Notes under the pieces: model-generated | Told to the model about the DNA's origin: nothing | What the model saw: only the letters and a program-made list of their open reading frames with translations | Databases searched by the model: none | Origin: JBBRVW01 sp038246545 | GTDB lineage: Bacteria > Actinomycetota > Actinomycetes > JACCUZ01 | Direction: 5' to 3' | Length of the DNA: 64,000 bases | NCBI GenBank assembly: GCA_038246545.1 | Contig: JBBRVW010000024.1 | Coordinates: forward strand, 1 to 64,000 | Program-made: the position numbers and the translations under genes | Shown here: piece after piece, positions 51,383-60,305 of the stretch | Layout: each line of letters opens with the position of its first letter | How positions within the stretch are numbered: position 1 is the first letter of the stretch

Positions 51383-52960
51383 GTGTCGACCGTGCTGTTG
51401 TCCGGTCTGATGGTGGCGGTGGTGGTCGTCGCGACCCCGCTCGCCGAGCGGGTGAAGGTCCCGCTCCCGGTGCTGCTCACCATCTGCGGCCTGGCGATCC
51501 CCCTGGTGCCAGGGACACCCCACCTCTCGATCGAGCCGGACCTCATCCTGCCGATCGTCCTGCCGCCGCTGCTGTTCGCGGCGACCCAACGGGCCACCGC
51601 CCGGGAGTTCCGGGACAACGCCCGGCCGATCCTCGTGCTGGCCGTCGGCCTCACCGTCGCGACGACGGCGGCGGTCGCCGTGATGGCCCACGTCCTCGGT
51701 CTCGGCTGGGGAGCCGCGTTCGTCCTCGGCGCGGTGGTGGCCCCTCCCGACCCGGTGGCAGCCACAGCCGTGGCCCGGCGCCTGCACCTGCCCGGCCGGC
51801 TGGTGACCGTCCTCGAGGGAGAGGGCATGTTCAACGACGCCACCGCACTGGTCCTCTACGGCGTCGCGGTGACCGCTGTCGTCTCGAAGGACATCACCGC
51901 GCTCGACGTCGCCTGGCGCCTCGTCCTAGCCGTGGTCGTGGGGGTGCTCGTCGGGCTGGCGCTGGGGTACCTGGCGAAGGTGGCCCTGGCGGCCCTGCAC
52001 GACGGCTCGGCGGAGACCACGGTCACGGTTGCCGTGCCGTTCGTGGCCTACCTCCTCGCGGAGGAGGTCCACGGCTCCGGTGTGCTGGCCGTCCTGACCC
52101 TCGGCCTGTTCCTGCGCAGCTACGCGCACCCGGCGGTCACCTCGCAGGGCTGGCTGCTCGGGCGCGCTGTCTGGCGCTACGCCGACTACCTCATCACCAG
52201 CCTGGTCTTCGTGCTCATTGGCTTCGAGCTGACCGACGTGCTCGAGCGGGCCCCCCTGATCGCGGACACCTGGCGGCTGCTCGGTGTCGTCGCCCTCACC
52301 CTGGTAGTGGTGCGGTTCGCGTGGCTGTTTCCGGCGGTGGCCCTGGGCCGCGCGCTGCTACGGCGTCGGGACGTCGCGCTGCCCTACGGCGCGCGCGAGA
52401 CCACCGTGGCGGCCTGGGCCGGGATGCGCGGGGTGGTGACGGTGGCGACCGCACTGGCGCTGCCCACAGCGGTGGACGGCGGCGGGAGGTTCGTCGACCG
52501 CCCGCAGATCGTGGTGGTCGGGCTGGGCTGCGTGCTCATCACCCTGGTCCTGCAGGGCCTCACCCTGTCGCCGTTGGTCAAGGCACTCGGCGTGGGTGAG
52601 GACGCCGACATCGCGCGTGAGGTGGTGCGGCTGCGGCGGCGGGCCGCGCAGGCCGCTCTCGACTCGGTCCGCGAGGTGTCGCCGGACGCCGACGGCCTCG
52701 ACCCGGTGCACCGCGCCGTCACGCTGCAGTACGAGGGCTACCTCGCGGCTCAGGAGGCGCTGCACACGGCCCGCCGGTCCGACACGGACCCGGCCTCTTC
52801 GGCGGCCCAGTCGGCGGAGCTGGCTCGGGTGCTGCGCGAGGCGAGTGAGATCGAGCGGGCGCTCGTCGTGTCCGCGCGCAACCGCGGGGAGGTGAGCTCC
52901 GAGGTCGCCGACGCGGTCCTCGCCGACGTCGAGGCTCGCGCGGTGCGCGACCTCGACTGA
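51383..52960 (+). CDS. CPA1-family Na+/H+ antiporter
   Basis: This 525-residue membrane protein has about twelve helices in the first 410 residues. GAVVAPPDPVAATAVARRLHLPGRLVTVLEGEGMFNDATALVLYGVAV holds the conserved antiporter Asp and ND pair, and ETTVAAWAGMRGVVTVATALALP is the later signature. A 115-residue cytoplasmic tail of helices follows. It exchanges Na+ or K+ for protons, serving pH and salt balance. The start is GTG with GGAG upstream. Confidence 0.92.
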   Translation: MSTVLLSGLMVAVVVVATPLAERVKVPLPVLLTICGLAIPLVPGTPHLSIEPDLILPIVLPPLLFAATQRATAREFRDNARPILVLAVGLTVATTAAVAVMAHVLGLGWGAAFVLGAVVAPPDPVAATAVARRLHLPGRLVTVLEGEGMFNDATALVLYGVAVTAVVSKDITALDVAWRLVLAVVVGVLVGLALGYLAKVALAALHDGSAETTVTVAVPFVAYLLAEEVHGSGVLAVLTLGLFLRSYAHPAVTSQGWLLGRAVWRYADYLITSLVFVLIGFELTDVLERAPLIADTWRLLGVVALTLVVVRFAWLFPAVALGRALLRRRDVALPYGARETTVAAWAGMRGVVTVATALALPTAVDGGGRFVDRPQIVVVGLGCVLITLVLQGLTLSPLVKALGVGEDADIAREVVRLRRRAAQAALDSVREVSPDADGLDPVHRAVTLQYEGYLAAQEALHTARRSDTDPASSAAQSAELARVLREASEIERALVVSARNRGEVSSEVADAVLADVEARAVRDLD

Positions 52961-52966
52961 GACCTG

Positions 52967-53794
52967 CTAGCAGCGCCAGTCGGCGTCGAACCCGCCGGAC
53001 GCGTACTGCGTCAGCGCGACCTGCCCGCCGGTGAACGAGTAGGTGGGCGAGCACCGTGACTGTGCCTGGGCCAGCGTGCCGACGCCGGCGTACCAGACCG
53101 GTACTCCGCCGAGGCTCGCGCCGCCCGTGATCGACGACCACTGCGACGACGTCGAGTAGGCGCCGACGGTAGCCACGCCGCGGGACCTGAGGTGGTCGAC
53201 CATGCCCTGCAGCGCGGCGGTGTCGTTGGCGAGGTACTGGGCGGTGCCGCCGTACTGCAGCGACTCCCACGAGTTGCCGGTCTCGACGTCGAGCCACCAC
53301 GTCGCCGTCGCGGCGTCCGGCGCGCCGGCCGAGGCGGCAGCGGCTGCGCCGCGGTCGAAGGCGTCCCGCGCGTTGTTCCAGCCGTAGTCGTAGGCGCAGT
53401 CGGCCGAGTCGTTCCCGGGGTAGGTCGCTGCGCACACGCGCGGGGTCTGCTGCCCGCTCGGCCAGTAGGACGACACCCGCGGGCCGGGGTTGGCCGTGTT
53501 GACGTAGTAGGCGGGCGGAGCGTCGGTGCCGGTCCGGGCCCAGCCGATCAGGGCGGTCAGGCAGGGGTTGGGCTTGAGGACCCGACCACCGTCGACCCCG
53601 ACGATGCCGAACCGCACCCGGCTGGGCAGGGCCGTGCCGCACTGCGGGTAGGAGACGTCATAGCCGGCCGTGGTGCTGCTCGGGCCGGGCTTGGGCGCCT
53701 TCTCGCGCGGGGCTGCCGCCGAGGCGGGCCCGGCGGTGGCGCCGAGAACGGTCAGCGTGATGCCGAGCGCAGCGATGAGTGCGGAACGGCGCAT
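52967..53794 (-). CDS. Secreted DUF1906/GH25-like domain protein
   Basis: The 275-residue protein has a signal peptide (MRRSALIAALGITLTVLGATAGPASA) and a TIM-barrel-like domain of the GH25/DUF1906 type: GYDVSYPQCGTALP, FGIVGVDGGRVLKPNPCLTALIGWA, PAYYVNTANPGPR, TATWWLDVETGNSW and VALTQYASGG. Asp and Glu in the WWLDVE motif match the catalytic pair of lysozyme-like barrels, so a wall hydrolase is possible. Four cysteine pairs suggest disulfides. GGGAGACC precedes the ATG. Confidence 0.78.
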   Translation of the reverse strand: MRRSALIAALGITLTVLGATAGPASAAAPREKAPKPGPSSTTAGYDVSYPQCGTALPSRVRFGIVGVDGGRVLKPNPCLTALIGWARTGTDAPPAYYVNTANPGPRVSSYWPSGQQTPRVCAATYPGNDSADCAYDYGWNNARDAFDRGAAAAASAGAPDAATATWWLDVETGNSWESLQYGGTAQYLANDTAALQGMVDHLRSRGVATVGAYSTSSQWSSITGGASLGGVPVWYAGVGTLAQAQSRCSPTYSFTGGQVALTQYASGGFDADWRC

Positions 53795-53917
53795 GGTGTG
53801 GAGGTCTCCCGTGATGTGGCTTCTCCGGGCACGCTACGGGCCGGACGTGCCAGGCGGAATAGTCCACTATGACCATTGTGTCCCGCCTGGGATGGCCGGA
53901 GGCCGTAGCGTGCGGCC

Positions 53918-54862
53918 ATGCCCCAGCTGTCCGGAGTCACGGCGCTCGGCAGCGCGAACCTCGACCTGGTGCTGCGGCTGCCCGACCTGCCGGCGGCCGG
54001 GCAGACGCTGCTCGCGGCGCCGCGCGCGACCGGACCGGGAGGCAAGGGCCTGAACCAGGCCGTGGCGGCCGCCCGCGCCGGTGCCGGCACCCGGTTCGTC
54101 GGTGCGGTCGGGTCCGACCCCGAGGGGGCCCAGCTGCTCCAGGTCCTGGCCGCAGAGGGGATCGAGGCAACGGTCCGGACGACGGCCGGACGGAGCGGCC
54201 TGGCGGTGGTGCTGGTCGACGCGGCAGGTGAGAACGCCATCGTGGTGGACCAGGGCGCCAACGCCGAGCTCGTCGACCTCACCCCGGGCGAGCTGGCTGC
54301 GGTCGCCTCCGCACAGGTGCTGCTCCTCCAGCTCGAGGTGCCGATGAGCACGGTGACGGAGGCCGCCCGGGCCGCGCACTCGGCCGGGACCACCGTCCTG
54401 CTCAACGCGGCTCCGCAGGCACCCCTCGACGCGGAGCTGTGCGCCGCGCTGGACCTGCTGGTGGTCAACGAGGGTGAGGCCCGCGCACTCGCCGCGGGCA
54501 CGAGGGCACGGCGCCCCGGCGACGACCGGTCGCCCGAGGCGCCGGACGACCTGGACCGGGAGCTGGTCCGGCTGCTCGAGCTGGTCCCCGCCGTGCTGGT
54601 CACCCTAGGCCCCGCCGGGGCGCTCTACCGCGACCGGGCGGGCACCCGGCATCACGAGCCGGGTCGCGCCGCCGACGTCGTCGACACCACCGGGGCCGGT
54701 GACTCCTTCGCCGGTTACCTGGCAGCCTCGCTCGCTGCAGGGCTGTCCGTGCCCCGGGCCATGGCCCGGGCCAACGCGGCGGCGGCACTCTGCGTGGGCC
54801 GCCCCGGTGCGGTCGCCGCCGTGCCGCGCGGCGGCGAGGTGGACGCCGCCTCCGGGCCGTGA
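53918..54862 (+). CDS. rbsK: Ribokinase-like PfkB-family carbohydrate kinase
   Basis: The 314-residue enzyme phosphorylates D-ribose or a related sugar. GSANLDLVLRLPDLPAAGQTL, PGGKGLNQAVAAARAG near residue 43, VVNEGEARALA and the PfkB signature DTTGAGDSFAGYLAASLAAG (about 250) are intact. ATG 53918 follows TAGCGT by six bases, a leaderless pattern. It starts the sugar locus but lies convergent to the oxidoreductase gene, so it is a separate unit. Ribose specificity is an inference. Confidence 0.85.
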   Translation: MPQLSGVTALGSANLDLVLRLPDLPAAGQTLLAAPRATGPGGKGLNQAVAAARAGAGTRFVGAVGSDPEGAQLLQVLAAEGIEATVRTTAGRSGLAVVLVDAAGENAIVVDQGANAELVDLTPGELAAVASAQVLLLQLEVPMSTVTEAARAAHSAGTTVLLNAAPQAPLDAELCAALDLLVVNEGEARALAAGTRARRPGDDRSPEAPDDLDRELVRLLELVPAVLVTLGPAGALYRDRAGTRHHEPGRAADVVDTTGAGDSFAGYLAASLAAGLSVPRAMARANAAAALCVGRPGAVAAVPRGGEVDAASGP

Positions 54863-54881
54863 GCTGCCGCCGGGCGTCCCG

Positions 54882-56012
54882 TCAGCCGGCGACCTGCTCG
54901 GCCGCCCCCGTCGCGTGCGAGCGGAGCGCCGCGGCGAAGACCCGGTGCGACCCGAGAGCCTCCTCCGGGGTGGCGGTCCCGAACCGGTCGCCCAGGGCGC
55001 CGGCGCGCTCGGCCAGGAAGGCCGCCCACATCTGCAGCAGCGCGTCGGGCAGGCCGAACTCGAAGATGTCGCCGGTCACGGTCGGCCAGACGCTGCGGTG
55101 CCCGGGCTGCACCTCCGACCACGCCTGCTCCGCGTCGATCACGCCGAACCGGTGCAGCACCTGTGGGCTGCGGGTCGAGAAGCGGACGCCGCCCTCCATC
55201 CCGACCGCCTCGAAGAACCAGGTGTTGCGCTGCCCCGGTGCGATCCGCTTGGTCTCCCACAGCATCGGGAACCGGCGGCCGGCGACCGGGACGGCCATGG
55301 CCAGGGTGGCGTTGTCGAAGGTGTCGCACGGCACCGGCGTGCCGTCGGGGCCCGGGCGGGAGCGGACCACGTCGTCGAGCAGCGCGTAGACGGTGGCCGG
55401 CGCCCAGCCGAGGCGCAGCGGCACGTGGGCGGCGTGCATGCCGAGGTCGCCCATGACGCCGATCTCGCCGCACGTGGCGGCGCGGCGCTTCCAGTTGATG
55501 GGCTTGGTCCGGTCCAGGTCGGAGGAGTGCAGCAGCCCGGACCGCACCTCGAGCACCTCGCCGAGCACGCCGGCGCGGACCATCTGCACCGCTCGTTGCG
55601 CGCCCGGGAAGAACGGCAGCTCGCTGGAGACCCGGACGAACACCGACGCGGCCGAGATCGCCGAGACGATCCGGTCGGCGGCCGCGACGTCGATGCCGAA
55701 GGGCTTCTCGCCGAGGAAGTCCTTCCCCGCCGCGACGGCGTCGAGGTACACGCGCTCGTGCAGGTCGTGCGGAACGGCGAGGTAGAGGACGTCGATGCCC
55801 GGGTCGTCCAGGAGCCGACGGTAGTCGTCGGTGACCGTCGCGACCCCGGCCTCGCGCCACCACTGCTGCACGGCGGGCGCCGGGTCGGCGACGGCCACGA
55901 CCTCGGGCCGGGCCGGGTGGTCGACCAGCGCGTCCCACCGGCGGGTCAGGAGCAGCAGCTCCTTGCCCATGAGGCCGCCGCCGACGACCCCGATGCGGAC
56001 CGGCGTGCTCAT
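54882..56012 (-). CDS. Gfo/Idh/MocA-family oxidoreductase
   Basis: The 376-residue NAD(P)-dependent enzyme has the Rossmann start IGVVGGGLMGKELLLLTRR, the catalytic EKPFGID near residue 140 (Glu-Lys-Pro), and a C-terminal alpha/beta substrate domain with DLGMHAAHVPLRLGW. It may oxidise a sugar, inositol or sugar-acid. It is cotranscribed with the aldolase (4-base overlap at 56009-56012). It gives a likely oxidation/entry step for the pathway. Confidence 0.87.
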   Translation of the reverse strand: MSTPVRIGVVGGGLMGKELLLLTRRWDALVDHPARPEVVAVADPAPAVQQWWREAGVATVTDDYRRLLDDPGIDVLYLAVPHDLHERVYLDAVAAGKDFLGEKPFGIDVAAADRIVSAISAASVFVRVSSELPFFPGAQRAVQMVRAGVLGEVLEVRSGLLHSSDLDRTKPINWKRRAATCGEIGVMGDLGMHAAHVPLRLGWAPATVYALLDDVVRSRPGPDGTPVPCDTFDNATLAMAVPVAGRRFPMLWETKRIAPGQRNTWFFEAVGMEGGVRFSTRSPQVLHRFGVIDAEQAWSEVQPGHRSVWPTVTGDIFEFGLPDALLQMWAAFLAERAGALGDRFGTATPEEALGSHRVFAAALRSHATGAAEQVAG

Positions 56013-56848
56013 CGGCCGGACAGCGTCGCGGCCGCTGCCCCCGCCGACGCCCCGTCGTGGAGCATCGCCATCAGCGCCCGGGTGAGGCCCGCCGGGTCGG
56101 CGTGCTGGATGACGTTGCGCCCGTAGACGATGCCGGCCGCGCCCTGGTCCAGCACCGCAGCGGTCCGCCGGAACAGCTCGGCGTCGTCGACCCGGCCGCC
56201 GCCACGCACCAGCACCGGCACCTGCCCGGCCGCCTGCACCACCTCGTGGTAGTCGCCGACGGCGTCGGTGGGGTCGGCCTTGATGATGTCCGCGCCCAGC
56301 TCGACGGCTTGCCGCACCAGCGGTACCACCTTCGCCGTGGTCCCGTCCGAGGTGTACCCGCCGGCGGTGGCGTCCTTCATCACCAGCGGCTCCACCATCA
56401 GCGGCATGCCGTACCGCTCGCAGTCGGCCTTGGCGGTGAGCACGTTGACCAGGCAGTCCTCCCGGACCTCGGGACGACCGGGCAGGTCGAACAGGTTGAC
56501 GACGACGCAGGCGGCGTCCAGCCGTACCGCAGTGAGCGCCGGCTCCGGGATCAGTCGGCTGAACAACCGGTCCGGCAGGACCGGCCCGTAGACGTTGGCG
56601 ACGTCGGTGCGCAGGACCAGCGCCGGACGGTTCCGGCCGGGGACCTCCTGCAGCAGCCGGGCCTGTCCCTGGGTGAGCTGGATGGCGTCCGGTCCCGCGG
56701 CGGCGAGCACCCGGACGGCTGCGCCGAGGTCCTCGATGCCGGCGAGGAACGATCCCTCCCCGAAGAAGCCGTGGTCGACGGCCACGTCGAAGCAGCGCCC
56801 CGAGCGGGGATCGAACAACCGGGACATGCGGATGCGGACGTCGGACAC
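56009..56848 (-). CDS. Class I aldolase of the LsrF/FbaB (DhnA) type
   Basis: This 279-residue TIM-barrel enzyme has CFDVAVDHGFFG near the N-terminus, the Schiff-base lysine Lys190 in ADIIKADPT, and VLVRGGGRVDDAELFRRTAAVLDQGAAGIVYGRNVIQHADPAG, the phosphate-binding end. It cleaves a phosphorylated keto-sugar, such as fructose or tagatose bisphosphate, or acts on AI-2-like compounds like LsrF. GTG 56848 has AGGAGG six bases upstream. It is divergent from the PfkB gene and probably supplies the terminal pathway step. Confidence 0.85.
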   Translation of the reverse strand: MSDVRIRMSRLFDPRSGRCFDVAVDHGFFGEGSFLAGIEDLGAAVRVLAAAGPDAIQLTQGQARLLQEVPGRNRPALVLRTDVANVYGPVLPDRLFSRLIPEPALTAVRLDAACVVVNLFDLPGRPEVREDCLVNVLTAKADCERYGMPLMVEPLVMKDATAGGYTSDGTTAKVVPLVRQAVELGADIIKADPTDAVGDYHEVVQAAGQVPVLVRGGGRVDDAELFRRTAAVLDQGAAGIVYGRNVIQHADPAGLTRALMAMLHDGASAGAAAATLSGR

Positions 56849-56869
56849 CGGGGCCTCCTGCGTGGGGTT

Positions 56870-56905
56870 CGCGTCGTTGACGCGGGCTACGGGGACACCT
56901 AGCGT
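56870..56905 (+). promoter_or_regulatory. Promoter and dyad upstream of the PfkB-PMI-FGGY operon
   Basis: TTGACG (56877-56882), a 17-base spacer and TAGCGT (56900-56905) form a good sigma-70-type promoter pointing right. CGCGTC-GTT-GACGCG (56870-56884) is a dyad overlapping the -35 box and may be an operator. It differs from the GACAACGTTGTC operators of the LacI region. The leader to the TTG start is about 34 bases and contains GAGGGG. Confidence 0.65.
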
Positions 56906-56944
56906 CTCAGCCACTGTCCGAGGAGCAGGTGAGGGGCGCTGGCG

Positions 56945-57964
56945 TTGCTCGTCCTGGGCACCAACCTGACGCAGGACCGCATCATGCGGGTAGCGGCACT
57001 CGTTCCCGGCGCGGTCCTCCGCGCCCGCTCCGTCACCACGGCGCCCGGGGGCAAGCCGGTCAACGTCGCCCGCGCCGCCCGGGCGCTGGGCGGGCAGCCC
57101 ACCCTGCTGGCCAACTGCCCGGGCGCGGACGGAGCGCGCCTCCTGGAGCAGCTGACGGCGACCGGCCTCGCCGTGGTCGCCGTCCGGACGTCCGGCGCGC
57201 TGCGCACGGCGACCATCGTGCTCGAGGACGACGGGCGCACGACCGTCGTCAACGAGCCCGGTCCCGCACTCGACGACGCCGGACGGGTGGCGTTGCTCGA
57301 CGCCTACGCCGCCGCCCTGGCCGACGAGCGACCAGTTGTCGTGGTCGCGTCCGGGAGCCTGCCACCAGCCGCTCCGGCCGACCTCTACGCCGAAGTCGTC
57401 CGGATGGCCTCGGAGCGCGGGGCCGACACGGTGGTGGACGCCGGCGGAACGGTGCTCGCGGCTGCGCTGCAGGCCGCGCCGGCGCTGGTGAGCCCGAACC
57501 TCGCCGAGGCCGAGGCGGTGCTCCGGGCGCTGGCCGGGACGAGCGCCCCGGCAGGGTCGTGGCCGGCGGGTGGGGCCGACCCGGTCGAGAAGGTGGACGA
57601 CACCGGCCACGACGTCGCCGCGCGGTGCGCGGCTGCGGCGGAGGGGCTGGTCGCGGCCGGGGCGCGGGCCGCGCTGGTGAGCGGTGGTCGGGCGGGCGCC
57701 GCCCTGCACACCGGCGACGGGTCGTGGTGGTTCACGGCGCCGCGCGTCACGGTGGTCAACCCGGTCGGAGCCGGCGACGCCCTGGTCGCCGGGGTGGCGG
57801 TGGCTCTCGCACGGGGTGAGTCCCTTCCGGCGGCCGTCCGCTTCGGCGTGGCGAGTGCGGCCGACAGCGTGCGGCGCCCCGGCCCCGCCGACGTCGAGCC
57901 GTCCGCGGTCACCGCGCTCCTCCCGGCAGTGCACGGCACGACGGCAGCGGGGACGAGGGCATGA
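56945..57964 (+). CDS. PfkB-family sugar-phosphate kinase (1-phosphofructokinase/tagatose-6-phosphate kinase-like)
   Basis: The 339-residue kinase starts LGTNLTQDRIMRVAALVPGAVLRA, with TAPGGKPVNVARAARALGG (the PfkB N-terminal signature) and the catalytic NPVGAGDALVAGVAVAL near residue 278. It is of the LacC/FruK type, so it would phosphorylate a keto-sugar phosphate to a bisphosphate. A TTG start at 56945 is the only in-frame choice after a stop at 56930, with GAGGGG eight bases upstream. It overlaps the next gene in ATGA. Confidence 0.83.
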   Translation: MLVLGTNLTQDRIMRVAALVPGAVLRARSVTTAPGGKPVNVARAARALGGQPTLLANCPGADGARLLEQLTATGLAVVAVRTSGALRTATIVLEDDGRTTVVNEPGPALDDAGRVALLDAYAAALADERPVVVVASGSLPPAAPADLYAEVVRMASERGADTVVDAGGTVLAAALQAAPALVSPNLAEAEAVLRALAGTSAPAGSWPAGGADPVEKVDDTGHDVAARCAAAAEGLVAAGARAALVSGGRAGAALHTGDGSWWFTAPRVTVVNPVGAGDALVAGVAVALARGESLPAAVRFGVASAADSVRRPGPADVEPSAVTALLPAVHGTTAAGTRA

Positions 57965-58989
57965 GCGACACCGCGCCGTCGCTGCTCCCGCCCAACCAGT
58001 TCCCGCACTTCTACCGCGGGGGCGACCGGATCGGAGCGCTGCGGGGCGGACCCGGCGGACCGATGCGGCCGGAGGAGTGGCTCGGCTCGACCGTGACGCG
58101 CTTCGGCGAGGAGACCTCCGGGCTCTCGGTGCTGCCGGACGGCCGCTACCTGCGCGACGCCGTCGCGGCCGACCCCTGGGGCTGGCTCGGCCCGCAGCAC
58201 CTGACCGACTTCGGTGAGAGCACCGAGCTGCTCGCCAAGCTGCTCGACCCCGACCAGCGGCTGCCGGTGCACTTCCACCCGGACCGTGCCTTCGCCCGCC
58301 GGCACCTCGGGCTCGACCACGGCAAGACCGAGGCATGGATCGTGCTGGACGCGCCCGAGGGCGCGGGGGTCGGCCTCGGGTTCGCCGAGCCCATGACCGG
58401 GGCCCACGTCCTCGACCTGGTCACCCGGAAGGACAGCGCTGCCCTGCTGGCGGCACTGCACCGGCACCCCGTCCGCACCGGGGAGACCGTGCTGGTCCCG
58501 GCCGGGGTGCCGCACGCCATCGACGCCGGCGTGTTCGTCCTCGAGCTGCAGGAGCCCACCGACCTGTCGGTGCTGCTGGAGTGGGACGGGTTCGCCGTCG
58601 ACGGCGAGCGCGACGGCCACCTCGGGCTGGGCTTCCCGACCGTCCTCGACGCACTGCGGCGGGACCCGCTGCCGCCCGACGAGCGGGCCGACCTCATCCG
58701 GGACAGCGGCCTGTCGGGCGGGGACGTGCGCAGCCTGCTCACCCGTCGGGCCGACCCCTGGTTCCGGGCCGACCTGCTGCCGGGGCACGGCGAGGTCGAC
58801 GCGGGGTTCGCGGTGTGTCTCGTGCTGGCCGGCTCGGGTCAGGTGAGCACCGAGCGGGCGGGTGTGATCGAGGTGGCCCGGGGCGCGGCGTTCGTCGTCC
58901 CGTGGGCGGCCGGGCGGTGGCAGGTGCACGGGCCGGACGTCGTGGTCTGCCGGCCGCCACGCCCCCCGAACGCCGCCGGACCCTCGTGA
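57961..58989 (+). CDS. Class I mannose-6-phosphate isomerase-like protein
   Basis: The 342-residue cupin-type protein shows the zinc ligand motif PVHFHPDRAFA near 100, then KTEAWIVLDAPEGAGVGLGF and VPAGVPHAIDAGVFVLELQEPTDLSVLLEW. It would interconvert mannose and fructose 6-phosphates or another aldose/ketose phosphate pair. The N-terminal start MSDTAPSLLPPNQFPHFYRGGDRIG matches pathway-specific members more than housekeeping ManA. It is in an operon with kinases on both sides (4-base overlaps). Confidence 0.83.
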   Translation: MSDTAPSLLPPNQFPHFYRGGDRIGALRGGPGGPMRPEEWLGSTVTRFGEETSGLSVLPDGRYLRDAVAADPWGWLGPQHLTDFGESTELLAKLLDPDQRLPVHFHPDRAFARRHLGLDHGKTEAWIVLDAPEGAGVGLGFAEPMTGAHVLDLVTRKDSAALLAALHRHPVRTGETVLVPAGVPHAIDAGVFVLELQEPTDLSVLLEWDGFAVDGERDGHLGLGFPTVLDALRRDPLPPDERADLIRDSGLSGGDVRSLLTRRADPWFRADLLPGHGEVDAGFAVCLVLAGSGQVSTERAGVIEVARGAAFVVPWAAGRWQVHGPDVVVCRPPRPPNAAGPS

Positions 58990-60305
58990 CCGGCGTCCTG
59001 GTGGGGGTGGACATCGGCACCACCCGGGTGAAGGCGGTGGCGACCGACCCCGACCTCACCGCCCGCGGCGAGCACGCCGTGGTCACGCCGTGGCGGCACG
59101 AGGGCGCGAACGCCGACATCGACCCGTTCGCGCTCGCACAGGCGGTCTCGGCCGCCGCCGCGGGTGCCGCCGAGGCGGCCGGCGCCCGGGCCCTGGCCGT
59201 CGGCATCGCGGGGATGTCCGAGACCGGCGTCCTGCTCGACCGGCACGACGCGCCGCTCGCGCCGGCCCTGGCCTGGCACGACCCCCGCGGGGACTGCGAC
59301 CTCGTGCGCAGCGAGCTCGGCGACGAGGCCTACCGCAGCATCGCCGGCCGGCCCATCAACGCGGTGTCGAGCCTGCCCAAGCTGCTGTGGCTGCGCCGGC
59401 ACGTCGCCGCGGCGCGGCAGGCTGTGCGGTTCCTGTCCGTGCCGGAGTGGGCGGTCTTCTCCCTCGGCGGCGCTCCCGTCAACGAGCTCTCCCTGGTCAG
59501 CCGCACCGGGCTGTTCGACGTCCCGTGTCGACGTCCGTGGGAGGACGCGCTCGCGATGCTCGACGCCGGACCGGCGTTCCTCGGCGACATCGTCGCCGCC
59601 GGCGATCCGGTCGGCCACGCCGGCGATGCGGCGCCGGCGTCCCTGCGAGGAGCGGTGCTCACCGTCGCCGGGCACGACCACCAGGTCGCCGCGTTCGCCC
59701 TCGGGGCTGCCGTCGACGGCGCCCTGTTCGACTCCCTCGGTACCGCCGAGGCGCTGCTGCGCACGGTCCGGGCGCCGCTCGACACCCGGTCCATCGACCG
59801 GATGGCCCAGGTAGACATCACGACCGGTTGGGCAGTCGTGCCGGACCACCTCTGCCTGCTCGCGGGTCTGCCCACCGGGATCTCGCTGGAGCGGGTCGGC
59901 GCGATGGTCGGTGCTCCTACGCCGGCCGACCGGATCGAGCTCGGCCGGCGGGCGGTGTCCACCGATCGTTCGGTGACGGCGATGCGGGTCTCGGCGACCT
60001 ACCACGGGCTGACGCTGCACGACGTGGACGACGAGGCCGCTCCCGCGCTGGTGTGGCGGGTCGCCGTCGAGGACGTCAGCGCCATGAGCGAGCGCATCCT
60101 GTCGACCATGGCGATCGAGGTGGGCGCGCACCGGTCGGTGATCGTCGCGGGTGGCTGGCTGAACAACCCGATGGTGCGCGCGGTCAAGCAGGGGCAGTAC
60201 GGCGACTTCGGCACCCGTGACCTGGCCGAGCCGGGCGCGGTCGGCGCCGCCGAGATGGCCGGCATCGCCGCGGGAGTCGTGGCACCGCGCTGGTCGGTCA
60301 GCTAG
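58986..60305 (+). CDS. FGGY-family carbohydrate kinase
   Basis: The 439-residue kinase has the actin-like phosphate-1 loop VGVDIGTTRVKAVATD, the substrate Asp/His region AGMSETGVLLDRHDAPLAPALAWHDPRG and ADP-binding AGHDHQVAAFALGAAVDGALFDSLGTAEALLR. It phosphorylates a sugar or polyol; the precise substrate (fructose, tagatose, xylulose, gluconate, AI-2-like) is unknown. It overlaps the isomerase start (GTGA). Its stop overlaps the LacI stop in the shared CTAG at 60302-60305. Confidence 0.87.
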   Translation: MTGVLVGVDIGTTRVKAVATDPDLTARGEHAVVTPWRHEGANADIDPFALAQAVSAAAAGAAEAAGARALAVGIAGMSETGVLLDRHDAPLAPALAWHDPRGDCDLVRSELGDEAYRSIAGRPINAVSSLPKLLWLRRHVAAARQAVRFLSVPEWAVFSLGGAPVNELSLVSRTGLFDVPCRRPWEDALAMLDAGPAFLGDIVAAGDPVGHAGDAAPASLRGAVLTVAGHDHQVAAFALGAAVDGALFDSLGTAEALLRTVRAPLDTRSIDRMAQVDITTGWAVVPDHLCLLAGLPTGISLERVGAMVGAPTPADRIELGRRAVSTDRSVTAMRVSATYHGLTLHDVDDEAAPALVWRVAVEDVSAMSERILSTMAIEVGAHRSVIVAGGWLNNPMVRAVKQGQYGDFGTRDLAEPGAVGAAEMAGIAAGVVAPRWSVS

